Shown: one piece after another, positions 37,977 to 43,295 of the stretch
How positions within the stretch are numbered: the first letter of the stretch is position 1
Layout: every line of letters starts with the position of its first letter
Source of the DNA: Acinetobacter lwoffii
GTDB taxonomy: Bacteria > Pseudomonadota > Gammaproteobacteria > Pseudomonadales > Moraxellaceae
Length of the DNA stretch: 43,295 bases
Reading direction: 5' to 3'
NCBI GenBank assembly: GCA_013530545.1
Contig: SPVA01000021.1
Span: 1 to 43,295 of the forward strand
Notes under the pieces: generated by a model
What the model saw: the letters and a program-made list of their open reading frames with translations, nothing else
What the model was told of the DNA's origin: nothing
The model's database searches: none
Program-made: the position numbers and the translations under genes

Positions 37977-38150
37977 ATGCCTACCACTTTAAACTGTCCA
38001 CGCTGTGGCAAGCTGGCCACTTGGGAAGATAATGATTACCGTCCTTTTTGTTCAGAACGTTGCAAGATGATTGATCTGGGTGCCTGGGCCAATGAGGAAT
38101 ATAGTTTGCCTACCCAGGATGCACCACAAGCCGACAACAGCGAAGAATAA
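37977..38150 (+). CDS. yacG: DNA gyrase inhibitor YacG
   Basis: 57-aa zinc protein. Cys7-x2-Cys10 (CPRC) and Cys25-x3-Cys29 (CSERC) bind zinc; RPFCSERCKMIDLGAWANEEYS is the family signature. YacG binds GyrB and inhibits supercoiling in E. coli. Start: ATG 37977 with TTTGGAG 8 nt upstream; the longer in-frame reading lacks this site. Confidence 0.93.
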   Translation: MPTTLNCPRCGKLATWEDNDYRPFCSERCKMIDLGAWANEEYSLPTQDAPQADNSEE

Positions 38151-38325
38151 AATGTCTTACCTGTCGAGACTTATGTCCGAAAGTACAATCTTGTCGAAAT
38201 TAAGTGAATAAATCATATGAATTTTATAAAATTACTTAGATAAAGCAACACGAATTAACATCTTTCATAAAGCCTTAGTATTATTGTTCTACTCTAAATT
38301 TTCACATTATTTTTAGAGCAATAAT

Positions 38326-38508
38326 ATGGGTTATATTATTTTAAGAGTCATATTAATTGGGGTTGGTCTACTCGCACTTCTTTCGTTGGGAGTCGGCATT
38401 TTCCAACAAGATAGTTTATTTATTGTATTGGGTGTGCTTTTTGCTTTTGCCGCTTGGCTCATACACATGCAAACGCGACAACTTCGCAATAATCCCTTTT
38501 CAGAATAA
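38326..38508 (+). CDS. Small membrane protein, unknown
   Basis: 60 aa with two hydrophobic spans (YIILRVILIGVGLLALLSLGVGIF and LFIVLGVLFAFAAWLIHM) and a short basic C-terminus. The upstream 175 bp has no clear gene. A terminator follows directly, which supports a real transcript. No family recognised. Confidence 0.6.
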   Translation: MGYIILRVILIGVGLLALLSLGVGIFQQDSLFIVLGVLFAFAAWLIHMQTRQLRNNPFSE

Positions 38509-38512
38509 AGAT

Positions 38513-38538
38513 AAAAGACCAAACTATGTTGGTCTTTT
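38513..38538. terminator. Bidirectional terminator between the small membrane gene and gloC
   Basis: AAAAGACCAA (38513-38522) with TTGGTCTTTT (38529-38538); convergent genes on both sides. Confidence 0.85.
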
Positions 38539-38548
38539 ATTTACGCTT

Positions 38549-39193
38549 TTAACCCGCTTGGCTTGCAACAAAAGGATTATGCTGCTTTTCAAAACCAATG
38601 GTGCTGACCGGTCCATGTCCTGAAATAAATTGGGTTTCATCTGGCAGGCTGAAACATTCACGCTGAATTGAATCTAAGAGCTGTTGATGATTGCCACGCG
38701 GGAAATCAGTGCGGCCAATCGAGCCTTTGAACAATACATCACCTGTCCATAACAAGGCATAATTTTTGTTATAGAACATCACGTGACCTGGCGTATGGCC
38801 TGGAGCAAAACGCACTTCGAACTCTTCATTGCCGAGTTTGAGTACTTCACCACCTTCCAGCCACTGGGTCACTTCGACTTTTTCCGGAATCGGGAAGCCA
38901 TAACGTGCAGACACTTCCTGAATCATGTCGAGCCAGAAGGCATCTTCTTTATGTGGTCCAATCACCGGTACATTCCAAGCCTTTTTTAATGCACCCACCG
39001 CACCCGCATGATCCAGATGGCCATGAGTGAGCCACAAGGCTTTAACCGTTAAACCCAGCGCTTCAACTTCAGCTTTCAGTTTTTCAGGTTCGCCCCCTGC
39101 ATCAATCAAAATGGCTTCTTTAGTGTCCGCATCCCAAACGATGGAACAGTTTTGCTGAAATGCAGTAACTGGAACAATTTTGACTTGTAACAT
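38549..39193 (-). CDS. gloC: Type II glyoxalase / metallo-beta-lactamase-fold hydrolase (YcbL)
   Basis: 214 aa, length and sequence close to E. coli YcbL (GloC), a glyoxalase II that hydrolyses S-lactoylglutathione. Metal-binding THGHLDH at 56-62, then PGHTPGH near 135, WTGDVLFKGSIGRTDFPRG, and SGHGPVSTIGFE near the C-terminus. I chose ATG 39193 with GAGG upstream; a TTG 33 nt earlier overlaps the hemH end. Follows hemH on the same strand by 22 bp. Confidence 0.9.
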   Translation of the reverse strand: MLQVKIVPVTAFQQNCSIVWDADTKEAILIDAGGEPEKLKAEVEALGLTVKALWLTHGHLDHAGAVGALKKAWNVPVIGPHKEDAFWLDMIQEVSARYGFPIPEKVEVTQWLEGGEVLKLGNEEFEVRFAPGHTPGHVMFYNKNYALLWTGDVLFKGSIGRTDFPRGNHQQLLDSIQRECFSLPDETQFISGHGPVSTIGFEKQHNPFVASQAG

Positions 39194-39215
39194 GGGGTGA
39201 AAAACCTCGGGCAAG

Positions 39216-40229
39216 TTAATGGGCAAGTATCTGTGTCAATGCATCCAGATTAGCCTGTAGTAGACTGTTGAGCAATCGCAAATGATCTTCACGGCTATTT
39301 AATGCCGGAATATAGCTATAGCTTTCTCCGCCTATTGCTTTAAAAGTCTCGGCATTTTCGATTGCCAGCTCTTCAAGCGTTTCCAGACAGTCCGCAGAAA
39401 ATGCAGGACTCATCACCTGAATGGATTTCACCCCCTGCTTCGCCCAATCTTCAAGTAAAACATCGGTATAGGGCTTGATCCACTCCTGTTTACCAAACCG
39501 CGACTGGAAGCTGATCGCGTATTGATCTTCATTTAAACCTAGTACTTCCGCCACCAATTTACCCGTGATGCGACAACGGTCGGCATAAGGATCGCCTTTA
39601 TCGGCATATGGCTGTGGAATGCCGTGGAAAGACATCAACAATTTCTCTGGTTGACCATGAATTGTCTGATAATCACGTACACTTTGAGCCAGCGACTGGA
39701 TAAATAAAGGATGTTGATAATAATCCCGGATCACTGTCAAACCGGGTAAATTGCGCTGTTTCACCACCCATTTCGCCACTGCATCGTATAGAGGTGCGGT
39801 CGAAGTGGCAGAATATTGTGGAAACAAGGGAAATAGAATCATGTGTTCCTGTGGCTGCGCTGAGACCTGTGCCAAGACATCCTGAATATTCGGATTGCCG
39901 TAGGTCATTGCAGGTACCACATTCAGTTCAAACTGCGGATAAAGCTGGGTGAGATGCGTCTTGACTGCTGCGACCTGCTCAAACAGAATTTCACGCATCG
40001 GCGAATCCTGTCCCCATACTTGCGCATAGGCCTGTGATACCCGCTTTGGACGGAAAGGCAAAATGAATAAGCGCAGAATGATTTGCCAGATCGGTTTGGG
40101 AATTTCAATCACACGCTGATCAGATAAAAACTGCTTGAGGAAACGGCGTACCGCTGGAATCGTAGGCTCATCTGGTGTGCCCAAGTTTGCCAATATAATC
40201 GTCACTTTCGCTTTAGCAGGAGAATACAT
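39216..40229 (-). CDS. hemH: Ferrochelatase
   Basis: 337-aa enzyme that inserts Fe2+ into protoporphyrin IX to make haem. Motifs: ILANLGTPD near 12-20, [13 protein letters not shown] near 134-146 and [16 protein letters not shown] with the catalytic His202. No chlorophyll-binding tail and no Fe-S cysteines, as in proteobacterial HemH. Upstream is the DUF4062 gene on the same strand, 65 bp apart. Confidence 0.95.
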   Translation of the reverse strand: MYSPAKAKVTIILANLGTPDEPTIPAVRRFLKQFLSDQRVIEIPKPIWQIILRLFILPFRPKRVSQAYAQVWGQDSPMREILFEQVAAVKTHLTQLYPQFELNVVPAMTYGNPNIQDVLAQVSAQPQEHMILFPLFPQYSATSTAPLYDAVAKWVVKQRNLPGLTVIRDYYQHPLFIQSLAQSVRDYQTIHGQPEKLLMSFHGIPQPYADKGDPYADRCRITGKLVAEVLGLNEDQYAISFQSRFGKQEWIKPYTDVLLEDWAKQGVKSIQVMSPAFSADCLETLEELAIENAETFKAIGGESYSYIPALNSREDHLRLLNSLLQANLDALTQILAH

Positions 40230-40294
40230 TCAGTTCGTCCGTCAGGATATCAACCCCTGTACTTTAACAGCTTTTTATTTATTCTCTCTATGGA

Positions 40295-41323
40295 TTAATA
40301 CGCTGACTTATATTGAAAAGTGCGATCTAAATCCAGCAAGCTGCTGTCCAGCAACTTTTGCGCTTTTGGCGTGATCTGCCACAGCATGCGCTGTCGGTCA
40401 TCACGACCGGATGGCACAATCCAGTCATTCTGGCGCATTTGAATTTTTAAACTATGCAAGGCACGAATATTCATCTGGGCACGCGCGACAGCATGCGCAC
40501 GCGGCATCTGCACCCGTGCATCCTGCAGACCGGTTTCATTCAGATATTCATTCATGCGCTTCGAGAAAAACTCTTCAGGGGTCGGATTGACAAAAGTTGA
40601 ACCCAATAACGCCAACAATTGTGCCCAAGTCAGTTTTTTATGGACTTTGATTTCTTTAAAATTACCATCCTGATAAGCATGCATCCGGTATTCAAAAGAA
40701 AAAATTTCATGCATCGCCACTTTGGGCAGGCTCAGGAATGGATCGACTTCTGCAGTTCCGCCATCGCGTTCCAGTTGCGCCACTTTAGCTTTAAGCTGGT
40801 CAATCTCGTCATGCAGCGCCTGGGTGTTTTGCGGACGCACCCAGCCGGTCACCGGATAGCGCTCCAGCATTTGTGGCATGTTAAAACGCACTGCCATTTC
40901 CAGATCGCGCAGGCTGCGGTAAGTAAAAACCTGATCGACTTCCTGCTGTAACAGTTGACGGAATTCCTTGAATTTTTCCTGTAATTCCGGTTTGGCATCA
41001 TGCAATGCACTTTCACGTGATGCCGGATCATCATGCATAAACACAATAATCGGTTTTTGCTTGGTCACTGCATAAATATATTCGAGATGCATATAGCCGA
41101 CACCCGATACCGACTGCTCCCCATACTGGCTTCCCAGCAGAATCACGACATAATCACAGTCATCAATCTGGCGGCGTGCAAATGCAGTATTCAGCGGTGT
41201 ACGCTGTTCCAGTCCCCACGAGAAAAACCCCATTCCTACCAGTGTTTGAGACAGAATGATACGCTCCGGTTGCATTTCTGCCCCCGAGGTTGAGATGAAC
41301 ACTTGGTACCGTTTATCCAGCAT
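40295..41323 (-). CDS. DUF4062 (STIR/TIR-like) protein
   Basis: 342 aa. The N-terminal DUF4062 domain covers about residues 1-130: YQVFISTSGAEMQPERIILSQ, WGLEQ at a central strand, DDCDYVVILLGSQYG and GYMHLEY, the conserved pattern of the family distantly related to TIR domains. A coiled-coil segment follows (about 170-190, LHDEIDQLKAKVAQLERD), then a C-terminal region with no known motif (about 195-342). The family occurs in signalling and defence-type proteins, but this locus between hemH and murI looks like core gene context. Function unknown. Confidence 0.8.
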   Translation of the reverse strand: MLDKRYQVFISTSGAEMQPERIILSQTLVGMGFFSWGLEQRTPLNTAFARRQIDDCDYVVILLGSQYGEQSVSGVGYMHLEYIYAVTKQKPIIVFMHDDPASRESALHDAKPELQEKFKEFRQLLQQEVDQVFTYRSLRDLEMAVRFNMPQMLERYPVTGWVRPQNTQALHDEIDQLKAKVAQLERDGGTAEVDPFLSLPKVAMHEIFSFEYRMHAYQDGNFKEIKVHKKLTWAQLLALLGSTFVNPTPEEFFSKRMNEYLNETGLQDARVQMPRAHAVARAQMNIRALHSLKIQMRQNDWIVPSGRDDRQRMLWQITPKAQKLLDSSLLDLDRTFQYKSAY

Positions 41324-41439
41324 GGGCTATCCTCTTCTCCTGTACATTTGCGTAAAAAATGCATCATCACATGCTTCTTTACCCAATATGGCCACCCCAG
41401 AATCAAAATATCTTTCTTTTTAAATTATAAAAATGAGTT

Positions 41440-42312
41440 TTAAACTGCACTCATATTACTGACCTGCCATTTTAAATCGGCCGGAATCAGGTGCTGCAAA
41501 ATCGGTCGGAGCTGTTCAGCATTCTGCCCACTCACCACCAATTCAATTTTCACGCTTTCTTTAGACTCATGCTCAAATAATAACCCATTTTTAATTAAAA
41601 TTCGGGCCGTTTGTCTTGCAACCGCGAATCCTGAGTCAATTAATGTCAGCTTTTGACCAAAAATATACTGAATTGACGATTTTAGGAAGGGGTAATGTGT
41701 ACATCCTAATACTAAATAATCAGCGCCCTGATCTACAACTGGTTGTAAAATCTCTTTTAATGTCTGCAAACAGGCTGCACTCATCTGCTCTCCAGCCTCA
41801 ACAAAAGGCACCAGATCCAGACTGGTCACAGGCAGGACTGTGACTTGAGCCGGTTCAGCAAAACGGGAAATGACATCTTTAATCAGCTGGCCGCGGAAGG
41901 TCGCGGGCGTGGCCAATACCGCCACCGTTTTCGACTGGGTATTCAGAACCGCCGGTTTAAGCGCGGGTACTAAACCGATAATCGGAAAGTTTTCACCATA
42001 ATAGTCACGCAAATAATCCAGACTAAAAGCGGAAGCGGTATTACAAGCCACCACCGCAACTTTACAACCTTGACGATAAAGCCATTCAATCGCCTGAGCC
42101 GTCAAGGCACGAATTTCCTGATCATCTCTCGGGCCATAAGGCACATGCGCAGTATCCGCATAATAAACAAAGCGTTCATTAGGCAAATGGCGGGCAATTT
42201 CCAGGGCGACTGACAAGCCGCCTACGCCTGAGTCAAAAATGCCAATAGGCGCATCTGCCGTGGCATTGGGCATCGGGTCTAATAACTGGGAAATTGGTTG
42301 AATAGCGCTCAT
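41440..42312 (-). CDS. murI: Glutamate racemase
   Basis: Makes D-glutamate for peptidoglycan. FDSGVGG with Asp27, first catalytic Cys90 (ACNTASAF) and second Cys204 (GCTHYPFL), with His206, counting from ATG 42312. Two alternatives exist: a TTG at 42351 and an ATG at 42273 (MPNATADAPIG), which starts closest to the catalytic fold. None has a strong ribosome site. About 290 aa. Confidence 0.93.
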   Translation of the reverse strand: MSAIQPISQLLDPMPNATADAPIGIFDSGVGGLSVALEIARHLPNERFVYYADTAHVPYGPRDDQEIRALTAQAIEWLYRQGCKVAVVACNTASAFSLDYLRDYYGENFPIIGLVPALKPAVLNTQSKTVAVLATPATFRGQLIKDVISRFAEPAQVTVLPVTSLDLVPFVEAGEQMSAACLQTLKEILQPVVDQGADYLVLGCTHYPFLKSSIQYIFGQKLTLIDSGFAVARQTARILIKNGLLFEHESKESVKIELVVSGQNAEQLRPILQHLIPADLKWQVSNMSAV

Positions 42313-42360
42313 AACGTTGCAGGTAGCTTGTTTGAAATTTCTAGCGATCAAGCTTAAACC

Positions 42361-42972
42361 TCAGGTGCTCAAATGCAAGTCTAAATCACCACTTTTCAAA
42401 CTTAAAACGGTTTCGCCTGCCGGATTTTCATCAAGCTCTCCCATCTCGACCAGATGTAAAAATGCCGCACGCTGAATCAGGGCATTAATCCCAAAACGCA
42501 CATGCACATAAGGCCGCAACTCACCTTTGTATTCACGCATAAAGATTGGATGTTCAGCATCGACAATAATCAGGTCTTGCGTGGTTGTGCCCAGTTGCAG
42601 ATAAGTCACTCCATTGATCTCAACCTGATCGACCTGATTGACAAATAAAGGTTCATCTTCAACTTCGATTTCAATCATTTCTACTGGTGTTTTTAGATAG
42701 AATTTATCGTTTTCTTTCCAGAGCACCGTTGCAAACAGGTCAATCATCGGCTGACGCTTGATCAATTGACCTTCGTGCCACCATTCGCCGTTGGCTAAAA
42801 CCTTGAGATCCATTGTGCCACAATGCTTTGGCTGCCATTGCTCCAAAGGGGGTATTGACCTTTTGTGACTGCCCTGTGCATCTTTTAAGTATTGTGCGAT
42901 ATCCATTAAATTTTTATCATCGGGATAAGTTACTTTTTTCGTCGGATTTGTGCTGGGTACTGGCTTATCCAT
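42361..42972 (-). CDS. DUF1285 family protein
   Basis: 203 aa from ATG 42972 with AAGG upstream. Visible blocks: LEQWQPKHCGTMDLKVLANGEWWHEG, RQPMIDLFATVLWKENDKFYLKTPVE, YVHVRFGINALIQRAAFLHLVEMG, which are the DUF1285 pattern as I recall it. Small soluble conserved protein of unknown role. The open frame extends far upstream across the divergent promoter, but that extension has no coding support. Divergent from the ETF-QO gene. Confidence 0.82.
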   Translation of the reverse strand: MDKPVPSTNPTKKVTYPDDKNLMDIAQYLKDAQGSHKRSIPPLEQWQPKHCGTMDLKVLANGEWWHEGQLIKRQPMIDLFATVLWKENDKFYLKTPVEMIEIEVEDEPLFVNQVDQVEINGVTYLQLGTTTQDLIIVDAEHPIFMREYKGELRPYVHVRFGINALIQRAAFLHLVEMGELDENPAGETVLSLKSGDLDLHLST

Positions 42973-43015
42973 AAAAGAAGACCTTAATGACGGAAAAATA
43001 ATATGTTTCAGCCAA

Positions 43016-43044
43016 TTGGCTAAAACCGGCTTTAAAACTATACT
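43016..43044 (+). promoter_or_regulatory. Promoter of the ETF-QO gene
   Basis: TTGGCT (43016-43021), 17 bp, TATACT (43039-43044), 114 bp before the start codon. Confidence 0.7.
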
Positions 43045-43158
43045 AGCCCAGATTATCAAAGACACCAGCATTTTTGTGTCTAGGAACCAAGAACACTTAT
43101 GGCAGCACCCAATCATATGATTATGGTTGCCACCGAATAGTAATATGAGGAGTCCTAC

Positions 43159-43295
43159 ATGGAACACATCGAACGTGAATCGATGGAGTTTGACGTCGTC
43201 ATCGTAGGCGCAGGCCCTGCGGGTCTTTCTGCTGCGATCAAAATCCGTCAACTTGCAATTGAAAACAACTTAAACGATTTGTCCGTTTGTGTCGT
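43159..43295 (+). CDS. Electron-transfer flavoprotein-ubiquinone oxidoreductase, 5' end only
   Basis: Runs off the right edge; the first 45 residues are read. FAD-binding VVIVGAGPAGLSAAIK follows a short N-terminus (MEHIERESMEFDV), the start pattern of bacterial ETF-QO, which passes electrons from acyl-CoA dehydrogenases through ETF to ubiquinone. RBS GAGGAG lies 6 nt before the ATG at 43159. The identity rests on a short piece, so another FAD oxidoreductase cannot be excluded. Confidence 0.75.
   Translation, partial: MEHIERESMEFDVVIVGAGPAGLSAAIKIRQLAIENNLNDLSVCV

Noticed and set aside
42973..43251. N-terminal extension of the DUF1285 frame
   Set aside because: Runs across the ETF-QO promoter and start; a good start with ribosome site lies at 42972.
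1..43295. CRISPR array, transposase or integrase genes
   Set aside because: I saw no regular spaced repeats and no transposase or integrase motifs in any frame.

Overview
The window looks like chromosomal DNA of a Gram-negative gammaproteobacterium. Base composition, short intergenic spacers, many A+T-rich gaps and the character of the RNase E, GlyQS, HemH, MurI and DUF1285 proteins all suggest the genus Acinetobacter (Moraxellaceae). That genus call is an inference from protein character, not from a search.

Region 1 (1-10500) is an accessory catabolic island for phenylpropanoid-type aromatics. On the minus strand lie hcaE, hcaF, hcaC and hcaB (3-phenylpropionate/cinnamate dioxygenase large and small subunits, Rieske ferredoxin, dihydrodiol dehydrogenase; hcaB runs off the left edge), with a divergent HcaR-like LysR regulator. 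Next come a meta-cleavage-product hydrolase, an OprD-type porin and an mhpD-mhpF-mhpE operon that would turn the ring-fission hydroxydienoate into pyruvate and acetyl-CoA. The extradiol dioxygenase and ferredoxin reductase are not in the window and probably lie to the left. Several genes here look damaged: hcaC lacks a loop, and mhpF lacks an internal segment and is also frameshifted.

Region 2 (10500-18750) is core: a HAD phosphatase, a structured intergenic repeat cluster, rluC, a long structured leader, rne with a low-complexity C-terminal half, and a long-chain acyl-CoA synthetase. Region 3 (18780-25800) has three identical tRNA-Lys(UUU) genes, a lipoprotein, a PspC-domain protein, two transporters (TSUP and DASS families), a small membrane protein, a broken HPP/CBS gene and a transglutaminase-like gene.

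Region 4 (26000-31740) has glyQ-glyS, then an A+T-rich gene whose C-terminus carries an R-x4-H HEPN-type motif. This is the best candidate here for a recently acquired defence or toxin-like gene. Two small exported proteins follow. Region 5 (31770-43295) is housekeeping and conserved-hypothetical: a D-2-hydroxyacid dehydrogenase, an alpha/beta-hydrolase-like protein, a methyltransferase, a frameshifted lipoprotein, a BaiN-type flavoprotein, a TrmB-like methyltransferase, yacG, gloC, hemH, a DUF4062 protein, murI, a DUF1285 protein and the start of an ETF-ubiquinone oxidoreductase.

A recurring theme is small lesions: losses of roughly ten codons in hcaC, mhpF and the HPP gene, and single-base-type frameshifts in mhpF and the lipoprotein at 35315. 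They could be real decay or assembly error. I cannot tell which from one sequence.
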